NCBI GenBank assembly: GCA_949318235.1
Contig: CASGGR010000026.1
Coordinates: 1,733,744 to 1,797,743 of the forward strand
DNA length: 64,000 nucleotides
Direction: 5' to 3'
DNA from: Ecdyonurus torrentis
Lineage: Eukaryota > Arthropoda > Insecta > Ephemeroptera > Heptageniidae
Numbering within the stretch: position 1 is the first letter of the stretch; each line of letters begins with the position of its first letter. The position numbers and the translations under genes are program-made. Below the pieces are notes generated by a model. The model made no database searches and was not told the DNA's origin. It worked only from the letters and a program-made list of their open reading frames with translations. Below are positions 11,201-24,500 of the stretch, piece by piece.

Positions 11201-12640
11201 TTCACAGTCTGAAAAGTACGATGAGAAAGCACTAAGATTCTCTATAACGGCGAAAGTTTGCATTGGAGCGATTAAGGTGTAATAACCTTTTCTTTGCAAG
11301 TTTGTTAGTCTTAAATTTTAGTTTAAACCGCAAGCCTGTAGCTTTATTAGTTTCGGAAATATCATCAAAAATCGAATTCACAGTCTGAAAAATACGATGA
11401 GAAAGCACTGAGATTCTCTATAACGGCGAAAGTTTGCATTGGAGCGATTAAGGTGTAATAACCTTTTCTTTGCAAGTATGTTAGTCCTACATTTTAGTTC
11501 AAACCGCAAGCCTGTAGCTTTATTAGTTTCGGAGATATCATCAAAAATCGTATTCACAGCCTGAAAAGTACGATGAGAAAGCACTAAGATTCTCTATAAC
11601 GGCGCAAGTTTGCATTGGAGCGATTAAGGTGTAATAACCTTTTCTTTGCAAGTCTGTTAGTCCTACATTTTAGTTCAAACCGCGAGCCTGTAGCTTTATT
11701 AGTTTTAGAGATATCATCAAAATCGTATTCACAGTCTGAAAAGTACGATGAGAAAGCACTAAGATTCTCTATAACGGTGAAAGTTGGAATTGGAGCGATT
11801 AAGATGTAATAACCTTTTCTTTGCAAGTCTGTTAGTCCTACATTTTAGTTCAAACCGCAAGCCTGTAGCTTTATTAGTTTCGGAGATATCAATAAAAATC
11901 GTATTTACAGTCTGAAAAGTACGATGAGAAAGCACTAAGATTCTCTATAACGGCGAAAGTTTGCATTGGAGCGATTAAGGTGTAATAACCTTTTCTTTGC
12001 AAGTCTGTTAGTCCTACATTTTAGTTCAAACCGCAAGCCTGTAGCTTTATTAGTTTCGGAGATATCATCAAAAATCGTATTCACAGTCTGAAAAGTACGA
12101 TGAGAAAGCACTAAGATTCTCTATAACTGCGAAAGTTTGCATTGGAGCGTTTAAGGTGTAATAACCTTTTCTTTTCAAATTTGTAGGTCCTAAAATTGAG
12201 TTTAAACCGCAAGCCTGTAGCTTTATTAGTTTCGGAGATATCATCAAAAATCATATTCAAAGTCTGAAAAGTACGATGAGAAAGCATTGAGATTCTCTAT
12301 AACGGCGAAAGTTTGCATTGGAGCGATTAAGGTGTAATAACCTTTTCTTTGCAAGTCTGTTAGTCCTAAATTTTAGTTCAAACCGCAAGCCTGTAGCTTT
12401 ATTAGTTTCGAAAATATCATCAAAAATCGTATTCACAGTCTGAAAAGTACGATGAGAAAGCACTGAGATTCTCTATAACGGCGAAAGTTTGCATTAGAGC
12501 GATTAAGGTGTAATAACCTTTTCTTTTCAAGTCTGTTAGTCCTACATTTAAGTTCAAAGCGCAAGCCTGTAGCATTATTAGTTTCGGAGATATCATTAAA
12601 AATCGTATTCACAGTCTGAAAAGTACGATGAGAAAGCACT
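8245..12640. repeat. About 25 monomers: rearranged members of the left-domain pool
   Basis: This block uses the same marked monomers as the 22-monomer units but in a different order. It has a T8 copy at 10,408, an EcoRI copy at 11,374, and 'ttagttctaaattttag' copies near 8320 and 10,780. A one-base loss in the A5 tract near 11,720 ('catcaaaatcg') shifts the phase by one. The parts up to 11,157 recur at 13,521-19,251 (offset 8094), and 11,158-12,367 recur at 20,307-21,516 (offset 9149), so this block is a source or sister of later ones. No gene or insertion is seen. Confidence 0.85.
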
Positions 12641-13520
12641 GAGATTCTTTTTAACGGCGAAAGTTTGCATTGGAGCGATTAAGGTGTAATAACCTTTTCT
12701 TTGCAAGTGTGTTAGTCCTACATTTTAGTTTAAACCGCAAGCCTGTAGCTTTATTAGTTTCGGATATATCATCAAAAATCGTATTCACAGTCTGAAAAGT
12801 ACGATGAGAAAGCACTAAGATTCTCTATAACGGCGAAAGTTTGCATTGGAGCGATTAAGGTGTAATAACCTTTTCTTTGCAAGTTTGTTAGTCTTAAATT
12901 TTAGTTTAAACCGCAAGCCTGTAGCTTTATTAGTTTCGGAAATATCATCAAAAATCGAATTCACAGTCTGAAAAATACGATGAGAAAGCACTGAGATTCT
13001 CTATAACGGCGAAAGTTTGTATTGGAGCGATTAAGGTGTAATAACCTTTTCTTTGCAAGTCTGTTAGTCCTACATTTTAGTTTAAACCGCAAGCCTGTAG
13101 CTTTATTAGTTTTGGAGATATCATCAAAAATCGTATTCACAGCCTGAAAAGTACGATGAGAAAGCACTAAGATTCTCTATAACGGCGCAAGTTTGCATTG
13201 GAGCGATTAAGGTGTAATAACCTTTTCTTTGCAAGTCTGTTAGTCCTACATTTTAGTTCAAACCGCGAGCCTGTAGCTTTATTAGTTTTAGAGATATCAT
13301 CAAAAATCGTATTCACAGTCTGAAAAGTACGATGAGAAAGCACTAAGATTCTCTATAACGGTGAAAGTTGGAATTGGAGCGATTAAGATGTAATAACCTT
13401 TTCTTTGCAAGTCTGTTAGTCCTACATTTTAGTTCAAACCGCAAGCCTGTAGCTTTATTAGTTTCGGAGATATCAATAAAAATCGTATTCACAGTCTGAA
13501 AAGTACGATGAGAAAGCACT
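12641..13520. repeat. 5-monomer duplication, copy 1 (880 bp)
   Basis: The segment from 'gagattctttttaacggcg' at 12,641 recurs 880 bases later (5 x 176). Both copies hold an EcoRI-variant monomer (12,957 and 13,837) followed by the 'tttagag' copy and the 'gttggaattgg' junction. Copy 1 carries private changes: 'gtttgtattgg' near 13,016 and 'agtttaaaccgc' near 13,080, where copy 2 has 'gcattgg' and 'agttcaaaccgc'. Confidence 0.88.
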
Positions 13521-14400
13521 GAGATTCTTTTTAACGGCGAAAGTTTGCATTGGAGCGATTAAGGTGTAATAACCTTTTCTTTGCAAGTGTGTTAGTCCTA
13601 CATTTTAGTTTAAACCGCAAGCCTGTAGCTTTATTAGTTTCGGATATATCATCAAAAATCGTATTCACAGTCTGAAAAGTACGATGAGAAAGCACTAAGA
13701 TTCTCTATAACGGCGAAAGTTTGCATTGGAGCGATTAAGGTGTAATAACCTTTTCTTTGCAAGTTTGTTAGTCTTAAATTTTAGTTTAAACCGCAAGCCT
13801 GTAGCTTTATTAGTTTCGGAAATATCATCAAAAATCGAATTCACAGTCTGAAAAATACGATGAGAAAGCACTGAGATTCTCTATAACGGCGAAAGTTTGC
13901 ATTGGAGCGATTAAGGTGTAATAACCTTTTCTTTGCAAGTCTGTTAGTCCTACATTTTAGTTCAAACCGCAAGCCTGTAGCTTTATTAGTTTTGGAGATA
14001 TCATCAAAAATCGTATTCACAGCCTGAAAAGTACGATGAGAAAGCACTAAGATTCTCTATAACGGCGCAAGTTTGCATTGGAGCGATTAAGGTGTAATAA
14101 CCTTTTCTTTGCAAGTCTGTTAGTCCTACATTTTAGTTCAAACCGCGAGCCTGTAGCTTTATTAGTTTTAGAGATATCATCAAAAATCGTATTCACAGTC
14201 TGAAAAGTACGATGAGAAAGCACTAAGATTCTCTATAACGGTGAAAGTTGGAATTGGAGCGATTAAGATGTAATAACCTTTTCTTTGCAAGTCTGTTAGT
14301 CCTACATTTTAGTTCAAACCGCAAGCCTGTAGCTTTATTAGTTTCGGAGATATCAATAAAAATCGTATTCACAGTCTGAAAAGTACGATGAGAAAGCACT
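13521..14400. repeat. 5-monomer duplication, copy 2 (880 bp)
   Basis: This tandem copy of 12,641-13,520 ends where 'gagaaagcact' continues as 'aagattctc' rather than 'gagattctttt'. It also matches 5427-6306 at offset 8094 and is therefore the left end of the large copied segment. The breakpoint of that segment and the edge of this small duplication coincide at about 13,520. Confidence 0.86.
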
Positions 14401-17400
14401 AAGATTCTCTATAACGGCGAAAGTTTGCATTGGATCGATTAAGGTGTAATAACCTTTTCTTTGCAAGTCTGTTAGTCCTACATTTTAGTTCAAACCGCAA
14501 GCCTGTAGCTTTATTAGTTTCGGAGATATCATCAAAAATCGTATTCACAGTCTGAAAAGTACGATGAGAAAGCACTAAGATTCTCTATAACTGCGAAAGT
14601 TTGCATTGGAGCGTTTAAGGTGTAATAACCTTTTCTTTTCAAATTTGTTGGTCCTAAATTTTAGTTTAAACTGCAAGCCTGTAGCTTTATTAGTTTCGGA
14701 GATATCATCAAAAATCATATTCACAGTCTGAAAAGTACGATGAGAAAGCACTGAGATTCTCTATAACGGCGAAAGTTTGCATTGGAGCGATTAAGGTGTT
14801 ATAACCTTTTCTTTGCAAGTCTGTTAGTCCTAAATTTTAGTTCAAACCGCAAGCCTGTAGCTTTATTAGTTTCGAAAATATCATCAAAAATCGTATTCAC
14901 AGTCTAAAAAGTACGATGAGAAAGCACTGAGATTCTCTATAACGGCGAAAGTTTGCATTAGAGCGATTAAGGTGTAATAACCTTTTCTATTCAAGTCTGT
15001 TAGTCCTACATTTAAGTTCAAACCGCAAGCCTGTAGCTTTATTAGTTTCGGAGATATCATCAAAAATCGTATTCACAGTCTGAAAAGTACGATGAGAAGG
15101 CACTGAGATTCTTTTTAACCGTGAAAGTTTGCATTGGAGCGATTAAGGTGTAATAACATATTTTCTTTGCAAGTGTGTTAGTCCTACATTTAAGTTCAAA
15201 CCGCAACCCTGTAGCTTTATAGTTTCGGAAATATCATCAAAAATTGTATTCACAGTCTGAAAAGTACGATGAAAAAGCACTAAGATTCTCTATAATGGCG
15301 AAATTTTGCATTGGATCGATTAAGGTGTAATAACCTTTTCTTTGCAAGTCTGTTAGTCCTACATTTTAGTTCAAATCGCAAGCCTGTAGCTTTATTAGTT
15401 TTGGAAATATCATCAAAAATCGTATTCACAGTCTGAAAAGAACGATTAGAAAGCACTGAGATTCTCTATAACAGCGAAAGTTTGCATCTGAGCGATTAAG
15501 GTGTAATAACCTTTTCTTTTCAAGGCTGTTGGTCCTACATTTTAGTTCAAACCGCAAACCTGTAGCTTTATTAGTTTCGGAAATATCATCAAAAATCGTA
15601 TTCACAGTCTGAAAAGTACGAAGAGAAAGCACTGAGATTCTCTATAACGGCGAAAGTTTACATTGGAGCGATTAAGTTGTAATAACCTTTTCTTTGCAAG
15701 TCTGTTAGTTCTACATTTAAGTTTAAACCGCAACCCTGTAGCTTTATTAGTTTCGGAAATATCATCAAAAATCGTATTAACAGTCTGAAAAGTACGATGA
15801 AAAAGCACTAAGATTCTTTATAATGGCGAAATTTTGCATTGGAGCGATTAAGGTGTTATAACCTTTTCTTTGCAAGTTTGTTAGTCCTAAATTTTAGTTT
15901 AAACCGCAAGCCTGTAGCTTTATAAGTTTCGGAGATATCATAAATAATCGTATTCACAGTCTGAAAACTACGATGAGAAAGCACTAAGGTTCTCTATAAC
16001 GGCGAAAGTTTGCATTGGATCGATTAAGGTGTAATAACTTTTTTTTGCAACTCTGTTAGTCCTACATTTTAGTTCAAACCGCAAGCCTGTAGCTTTATTA
16101 GTTTTGGAAATATCATCAAAAATCGTATTCACAGTCTGAAAAGAACGATTAGAAAGCACTGAGATTCTCTATAACAGCGAAAGTTTGCATTGGAGCGTTT
16201 AAGGTGTAATAACCTTTTCTTTTCAAGGCTGTTAGTCCTACATTTTAGTTCAAACCGCAAGCCTGTAGCTTTATTAGTTTCGGAAATATCATCAAAAATC
16301 GTATTCACAGTCTGAAAAGTACGAAGAGAAAGCACTGAGATTCTCTATAACGGCGATAGATTACATTGGAGCGATTAAGGTGTAATAACCTTTTCTTTGC
16401 AAGTTTGTTAGTTCTAAATTTTAGTTCAAACCGCAAGCCTGTAGCTTAATTAGTTTCGAAAATATCATCAAAAATCGTATTCACAGTCTGAAAAGTACGA
16501 TGAGAAAGCACTAAAATTCTCTATAACGGCGAAAGTTTGCATTGGAGCGATTAAAGTGTAATAACCTTTTCTTTGCAAGTCTGTTAGTCCTACATTTTAG
16601 TTCAAACCGCAAGCCTGTAGCTTTATTAGTTTCGGAGATATCATCAAAAATCGTATTCACAGCCTGAAAAGTACGATGAGAAAGCACTAAGATTCTCTAT
16701 AACGGCGCAAGTTTGCATTGGAGCGATTAAGGTGTATTAACCTTTTCTTTGCAAGTCTGTTAGTCCTACATTTTAGTTCAAACCGCGAGCCTGTAGCTTT
16801 ATTAGTTTTAGAGATATCATCAAAAATCGTATTCACAGTCTGAAAAGTACGATGAGAAAGCACTAAGATTCTCTATAACGGTGAAAGTTGGAATTGGAGC
16901 GATTAAGATGTAATAACCTTTTCTTTGCAAGTCTGTTAGTCCTACATTTTAGTTCAAACCGCAAGCCTGTAGCTTTATTAGTTTCGGAGATATCAATAAA
17001 AATCGTATTCACAGTCTGAAAAGTACGATGAGAAAGCACTAAGATTCTCTATAACGGCGAAAGTTTGCATTGGAGCGATTAAGGTGTAATAACCTTTTCT
17101 TTGCAAGTCTGTTAGTCCTACATTTTAGTTCAAACCGCAAGCCTGTAGCTTTATTAGTTTCGGAGATATCATCAAAAATCATATTCACAGTCTGAAAAGT
17201 ACGATGAGAAAGCACTAAGATTCTCTATAACTGCGAAAGTTTGCATTGGAGCGTTTAAGGTGTAATAACCTTTTCTTTTCAAATTTGTTGGTCCTAAAAT
17301 TTAGTTTAAACCGCAAGCCTGTAGCTTTATTAGTTTCGGAGATATCATCAAAAATCATATTCAAAGTCTGAAAAGTACGATGAGAAAGCATTGAGATTCT

Positions 17401-18196
17401 CTATAACGGCGAAAGTTTGCATTGGAGCGATTAAGGTGTAATAACCTTTTCTTTGCAAGTCTGTTAGTCCTAAATTTTAGTTCAAACCGCAAGCCTGTAG
17501 CTTTATTAGTTTCGAAAATATCATCAAAAATCGTATTCACAGTCTGAAAAGTACGATGAGAAAGCACTGAGATTCTCTATAACGGCGAAAGTTTGCATTA
17601 GAGCGATTAAGGTGTAATAACCTTTTCTTTTCAAGTCTGTTAGTCCTACATTTAAGTTCAAACCGCAAGCCTGTAGCTTTATTAGTTTCGGAGATATCAT
17701 CAAAAATCGTATTCACAGTCTGAAAAGTACGATGAGAAGGCACTGAGATTCTTTTTAACCGTGAAAGTTTGCATTGGAGCGATTAAGGTGTAATAACCTT
17801 TTCTTTGCAAGTGTGTTAGTCCTACATTTTAGTTTAAACCGCAAGCCTGTAGCTTTATTAGTTTCGTAGATATCATCAAAAATCGTATTCACAGTCTGAA
17901 AAGTACGATGAGAAAGCACTGATATTCACTATAACGGCGAAAGTTTGCATTGGAGCGATTAAGGTGTAATAACCTTTTCTTTGCAAGTCTGTTAGTCCTA
18001 CATTTTATTTCAAACCGCAAGCCTGTAGCTTTATTAGTTTCGGAAATATCATCAAAAATCGTATTCACAGTCTGAAAAGTACGATGAGAAAGCACTGAGA
18101 TTCTCTATAACGGCGAAATTTTGCATTGGAGCGATTAAGTTGTAATAACCTTTTCTTTGCAAGTCTGTTAGTTCTACATTTAAGTTTAAACCGCAA

Positions 18197-19251
18197 CCCT
18201 GTAGCTTTATTAGTTTCGGAAATATCATCAAAAATCGTATTCACAGTCTGAAAAGTACGATGAAAAAGCACTAAGATTCTCTATAATGGCGAAATTTTGC
18301 ATTGGAGCGATTAAGGTGTAATAACCTTTTCTTTGCAAGTTTGTTAGTCCTAAATTTTAGTTTAAACCGCAAGCCTGTAGCTTTATAAGTTTCGGAGATA
18401 TCATAAATAATCGTATTCACAGTCTGAAAACTACGATGAGAAAGCACTAAGGTTCTCTATAACGGCGAAAGTTTGCATTGGATCGATTAAGGTGTAATAA
18501 CTTTTTTTTGCAAGTCTGTTAGTCCTACATTTTAGTTCAAACCGCAAGCCTGTAGCTTTATTAGTTTTGGAAATATCATCAAAAATCGTATTCACAGTCT
18601 GAAAAGAACGATTAGAAAGCACTGAGATTCTCTATAACAGCGAAAGTTTGCATTGGAGCGATTAAGGTGTAATAACCTTTTCTTTTCAAGGCTGTTAGTC
18701 CTACATTTTAGTTCAAACCGCAAGCCTGTAGCTTTATTAGTTTCGGAAATATCATCAAAAATCGTATTCACAGTCTGAAAAGTACGAAGAGAAAGCACTG
18801 AGATTCTCTATAACGGCGATAGTTTACATTGGAGCGATTAAGGTGTAATAACCTTTTCTTTGCAAGTTTGTTAGTTCTAAATTTTAGTTCAAACCGCAAG
18901 CCTGTAGCTTAATTAGTTTCGAAAATATCATCAAAAATCGTATTCACAGTCTGAAAAGTACGATGAGAAAGCACTAAAATTCTCTATAACGGCGAAAGTT
19001 TGCATTAGAGCGATTAAGGTGTTATAACCTTTTCTTTTCAAGTCTGTTAGTCCTACATTTAGGTTCAAACCTCAAGCCTGTAGCATTATTAGTTTCGGAG
19101 ATATCATCAAAAATCGTATTCACAGTCTGAAAAGTACGATGAGAAAGCACTGAGATTCTTTTTAACGGCGAAAGTTTGCATTGGAGCGATTAAGGTGTAA
19201 TAACCTTTTCTTTGCAAGTGTGTTAGTCCTACATTTTAGTTTAAACCGCAA
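18197..19251. repeat. 6-monomer duplication, copy 1 (1055 bp)
   Basis: This segment recurs directly downstream at offset 1055 (6 x 176 minus 1; the missing base is the shortened T8 copy at 18,502). Both copies run from a 'gcaaccctg' monomer through the T8 copy, the 'gaacgattag' copy and the 'ttagttctaaattttag' copy. The edge is defined by 'accctg' at 18,196 and 19,251. Confidence 0.9.
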
Positions 19252-20306
19252 CCCTGTAGCTTTATTAGTTTCGGAAATATCATCAAAAATCGTATTCACA
19301 GTCTGAAAAGTACGATGAAAAAGCACTAAGATTCTCTATAATGGCGAAATTTTGCATTGGAGCGATTAAGGTGTAATAACCTTTTCTTTGCAAGTTTGTT
19401 AGTCCTAAATTTTAGTTTAAACCGCAAGCCTGTAGCTTTATAAGTTTCGGAGATATCATAAATAATCGTATTCACAGTCTGAAAACTACGATGAGAAAGC
19501 ACTAAGGTTCTCTATAACGGCGAAAGTTTGCATTGGATCGATTAAGGTGTAATAACTTTTTTTTGCAAGTCTGTTAGTCCTACATTTTAGTTCAAACCGC
19601 AAGCCTGTAGCTTTATTAGTTTTGGAAATATCATCAAAAATCGTATTCACAGTCTGAAAAGAACGATTAGAAAGCACTGAGATTCTCTATAACAGCGAAA
19701 GTTTGCATTGGAGCGATTAAGGTGTAATAACCTTTTCTTTTCAAGGCTGTTAGTCCTACATTTTAGTTCAAACCGCAAGCCTGTAGCTTTATTAGTTTCG
19801 GAAATATCATCAAAAATCGTATTCACAGTCTGAAAAGTACGAAGAGAAAGCACTGAGATTCTCTATAACGGCAATAGTTTACATTGGAGCGATTAAGGTG
19901 TAATAACCTTTTCTTTGCAAGTTTGTTAGTTCTAAATTTTAGTTCAAACCGCAAGCCTGTAGCTTAATTAGTTTCGAAAATATCATCAAAAATCGTATTC
20001 ACAGTCTGAAAAGTACGATGAGAAAGCACTAAAATTCTCTATAACGGCGAAAGTTTGCATTAGAGCGATTAAGGTGTTATAACCTTTTCTTTTCAAGTCT
20101 GTTAGTCCTACATTTAGGTTCAAACCTCAAGCCTGTAGCATTATTAGTTTCGGAGATATCATCAAAAATCGTATTCACAGTCTGAAAAGTACGATGAGAA
20201 AGCACTGAGATTCTTTTTAACGGCGAAAGTTTGCATTGGAGCGATTAAGGTGTAATAACCTTTTCTTTGCAAGTGTGTTAGTCCTACATTTTAGTTTAAA
20301 CCGCAA
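19252..20306. repeat. 6-monomer duplication, copy 2 (1055 bp)
   Basis: Tandem copy of 18,197-19,251 with T8 at 19,557. One private change noticed is 'ggcaatag' near 19,871 where copy 1 has 'ggcgatag'. At 20,307 the sequence returns to 'gcaagcctg' and resumes the order seen after 11,158. Confidence 0.9.
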
Positions 20307-21516
20307 GCCTGTAGCTTTATTAGTTTCGGATATATCATCAAAAATCGTATTCACAGTCTGAAAAGTACGATGAGAAAGCACTAAGATTCTCTATAACGAA
20401 GAAAATTTGCATTGGAGCGATTAAGGTGTAATAACCTTTTCTTTGCAAGTTTGTTAGTCTTAAATTTTAGTTTAAACCGCAAGCCTGTAGCTTTATTAGT
20501 TTCGGAAATATCATCAAAAATCGAATTCACAGTCTGAAAAATACGATGAGAAAGCACTGAGATTCTCTATAACGGCGAAAGTTTGCATTGGAGCGATTAA
20601 GGTGTAATAACCTTTTCTTTGCAAGTATGTTAGTCCTACATTTTAGTTCAAACCGCAAGCCTGTAGCTTTATTAGTTTCGGAGATATCATCAAAAATCGT
20701 ATTCACAGCCTGAAAAGTACGATGAGAAAGCACTAAGATTCTCTATAACGGCGCAAGTTTGCATTGGAGCGATTAAGGTGTAATAACCTTTTCTTTGCAA
20801 GTCTGTTAGTCCTACATTTTAGTTCAAACCGCGAGCCTGTAGCTTTATTAGTTTTAGAGATATCATCAAAATCGTATTCACAGTCTGAAAAGTACGATGA
20901 GAAAGCACTAAGATTCTCTATAACGGTGAAAGTTGGAATTGGAGCGATTAAGATGTAATAACCTTTTCTTTGCAAGTCTGTTAGTCCTACATTTTAGTTC
21001 AAACCGCAAGCCTGTAGCTTTATTAGTTTCGGAGATATCAATAAAAATCGTATTTACAGTCTGAAAAGTACGATGAGAAAGCACTAAGATTCTCTATAAC
21101 GGCGAAAGTTTGCATTGGAGCGATTAAGGTGTAATAACCTTTTCTTTGCAAGTCTGTTAGTCCTACATTTTAGTTCAAACCGCAAGCCTGTAGCTTTATT
21201 AGTTTCGGAGATATCATCAAAAATCGTATTCACAGTCTGAAAAGTACGATGAGAAAGCACTAAGATTCTCTATAACTGCGAAAGTTTGCATTGGAGCGTT
21301 TAAGGTGTAATAACCTTTTCTTTTCAAATTTGTAGGTCCTAAAATTGAGTTTAAACCGCAAGCCTGTAGCTTTATTAGTTTCGGAGATATCATCAAAAAT
21401 CATATTCAAAGTCTGAAAAGTACGATGAGAAAGCATTGAGATTCTCTATAACGGCGAAAGTTTGCATTGGAGCGATTAAGGTGTAATAACCTTTTCTTTG
21501 CAAGTCTGTTAGTCCT
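20307..21516. repeat. Copy of 11,158-12,367 (offset 9149)
   Basis: The offset 9149 equals 8094 + 1055: this is the continuation of the long segmental copy after the 6-monomer insertion. Shared markers are the EcoRI site (11,374/20,523), the one-base A-tract loss (about 11,720/20,869), 'cgtatttacag' (about 11,901/21,050) and 'tttgtaggtcc' (about 12,181/21,330). Private change: 'taacgaagaaaatttgc' near 20,394. The match ends at 21,517, where c replaces a in 'gtcctacat'. Confidence 0.87.
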
Positions 21517-24500
21517 ACATTTTAGTTCAAACCGCAAGCCTGTAGCTTTATTAGTTTCGGAGATATCATCAAAAATCATATTCACAGTCTGAAAAGTACG
21601 ATGAGAAAGCACTAAGATTCTCTATAACTGCAAAAGTTTGCATTGGAGCGTTTAAGGTGTAATAACCTTTTCTTTTCAAATTTGTTGGTCCTAAAATTTA
21701 GTTTAAACCGCAAGCCTGTAGCTTTATTAGTTTCGGAGATATCATCAAAAATCATATTCAAAGTCTGAAAAGTACGATGAGAAAGCATTGAGATTCTCTA
21801 TAACGGCGAAAGTTTGCATTGGAGCGATTAAGGTGTAATAACCTTTTCTTTGCAAGTCTGTTAGTCCTAAATTTTAGTTCAAACCGCAAGCCTGTAGCTT
21901 TATTAGTTTCGAAAATATCATCAAAAATCGTATTCACAGTCTGAAAAGTACGATGAGAAAGCACTGAGATTCTCTATAACGGCGAAAGTTTGCATTAGAG
22001 CGATTAAGGTGTAATAACCTTTTCTTTTCAAGTCTGTTAGTCCTACATTTAAGTTCAAACCGCAAGCCTGTAGCTTTATTAGTTTCGGAGATATCATCAA
22101 AAATCGTATTCACAGTCTGAAAAGTACGATGAGAAGGCACTGAGATTCTTTTTAACCGTGAAAGTTTGCATTGGAGCGATTAAGGTGTAATAACCTTTTC
22201 TTTGCAAGTGTGTTAGTCCTACATTTTAGTTTAAACCGCAAGCCTGTAGCTTTATTAGTTTCGTAGATATCATCAAAAATCGTATTCACAGTCTGAAAAG
22301 TACGATGAGAAAGCACTGATATTCACTATAACGGCGAAAGTTTGCATTGGAGCGATTAAGGTGTAATAACCTTTTCTTTGCAAGTCTGTTAGTCCTACAT
22401 TTTATTTCAAACCGCAAGCCTGTAGCTTTATTAGTTTCGGAAATATCATCAAAAATCGTATTCACAGTCTGAAAAGTACGATGAGAAAGCACTGAGATTC
22501 TCTATAACGGCGAAATTTTGCATTGGAGCGATTAAGTTGTAATAACCTTTTCTTTGCAAGTCTGTTAGTTCTACATTTAAGTTTAAACCGCAACCCTGTA
22601 GCTTTATTAGTTTCGGAAATATCATCAAAAATCGTATTCACAGTCTGAAAAGTACGATGAAAAAGCACTAAGATTCTCTATAATGGCGAAATTTTGCATT
22701 GGAGCGATTAAGGTGTAATAACCTTTTCTTTGCAAGTTTGTTAGTCCTAAATTTTAGTTTAAACCGCAAGCCTGTAGCTTTATAAGTTTCGGAGATATCA
22801 TAAATAATCGTATTCACAGTCTGAAAACTACGATGAGAAAGCACTAAGGTTCTCTATAACGGCGAAAGTTTGCATTGGATCGATTAAGGTGTAATAACTT
22901 TTTTTTGCAAGTCTGTTAGTCCTACATTTTAGTTCAAACCGCAAGCCTGTAGCTTTATTAGTTTTGGAAATATCATCAAAAATCGTATTCACAGTCTGAA
23001 AAGAACGATTAGAAAGCACTGAGATTCTCTATAACAGCGAAAGTTTGCATTGGAGCGATTAAGGTGTAATAACCTTTTCTTTTCAAGGCTGTTAGTCCTA
23101 CATTTTAGTTCAAACCGCAAGCCTGTAGCTTTATTAGTTTCGGAAATATCATCAAAAATCGTATTCACAGTCTGAAAAGTACGAAGAGAAAGCACTGAGA
23201 TTCTCTATAACGGCGATAGTTTACATTGGAGCGATTAAGGTGTAATAACCTTTTCTTTGCAAGTTTGTTAGTTCTAAATTTTAGTTCAAACCGCAAGCCT
23301 GTAGCTTAATTAGTTTCGAAAATATCATCAAAAATCGTATTCACAGTCTGAAAAGTACGATGAGAAAGCACTAAAATTCTCTATAACGGCGAAAGTTTGC
23401 ATTAGAGCGATTAAGGTGTTATAACCTTTTCTTTTCAAGTCTGTTAGTCCTACATTTAGGTTCAAACCTCAAGCCTGTAGCATTATTAGTTTCGGAGATA
23501 TCATCAAAAATCGTATTCACAGTCTGAAAAGTACGATGAGAAAGCACTGAGATTCTTTTTAACGGCGAAAGTTTGCATTGGAGCGATTAAGGTGTAATAA
23601 CGTTTTCTTTGCAAGTGTGTTAGTCCTACATTTTAGTTTAAACCGCAAGCCTGTAGCTTTATTAGTTTCGGATATATCATCAAAAATCGTATTCACAGTC
23701 TGAAAAGTACGATGAGAAAGCACTAAGATTCTCTATAACGGCGAAAGTTTGCATTGGAGCGATTAAGGTGTAATAACCTTTTCTTTGCAAGTTTGTTAGT
23801 CTTAAATTTTAGTTTAAACCGCAAGCCTGTAGCTTTATTAGTTTCGGAAATATCATCAAAAATCGAATTCACAGTCTGAAAAATACGATGAGAAAGCACT
23901 GAGATTCTCTATAACGGCGAAAGTTTGCATTGGAGCGATTAAGGTGTAATAACCTTTTCTTTGCAAGTATGTTAGTCCTACATTTTAGTTCAAACCGCAA
24001 GCCTGTAGCTTTATTAGTTTCGGAGATATCATCAAAAATCGTATTCACAGCCTGAAAAGTACGATGAGAAAGCACTAAGATTCTCTATAACGGCGCAAGT
24101 TTGCATTGGAGCGATTAAGGTGTAATAACCTTTTCTTTGCAAGTCTGTTAGTCCTACATTTTAGTTCAAACCGCGAGCCTGTAGCTTTATTAGTTTTAGA
24201 GATATCATCAAAATCGTATTCACAGTCTGAAAAGTACGATGAGAAAGCACTAAGATTCTCTATAACGGTGAAAGTTGGAATTGGAGCGATTAAGATGTAA
24301 TAACCTTTTCTTTGCAAGTCTGTTAGTCCTACATTTTAGTTCAAACCGCAAGCCTGTAGCTTTATTAGTTTCGGAGATATCAATAAAAATCGTATTTACA
24401 GTCTGAAAAGTACGATGAGAAAGCACTAAGATTCTCTATAACGGCGAAAGTTTGCATTGGAGCGATTAAGGTGTAATAACCTTTTCTTTGCAAGTCTGTT

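Larger units (their letters stand above)
13521..19251. repeat. Long segmental copy of 5427-11,157 (offset 8094, about 32.5 monomers)
   Basis: The offset stays at exactly 8094 across the segment. Markers agree: EcoRI 5743/13,837, 'catatt' 7063/15,157, T8 7945/16,039 and 10,408/18,502, 'gatagattac' 8261/16,355 and 'gtgtattaacc' near 8638/16,732. Differences noticed are few: 8786 a versus 16,880 t; 'aaatcgtatt' versus 'aaattgtatt' near 15,244; 'aattcg' with 'cttaaaag' in the left copy versus 'aaatcg' with 'ctgaaaag' near 15,420; and 'ggtgtaata' versus 'ggtgttata' near 15,856. The match stops at 19,252, where 'gcaaccctg' replaces 'gcaagcctg'. Confidence 0.9.

Noticed and set aside
11584..11826. 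Longer 80-residue minus-strand frame (also at 20,733 and 24,075), and 84 residues at 62,573-62,827
   Set aside because: These arise where an indel joins two frames (one-base A-tract loss near 11,720; 19-bp deletion near 62,725). They are by-products of indels in the satellite.
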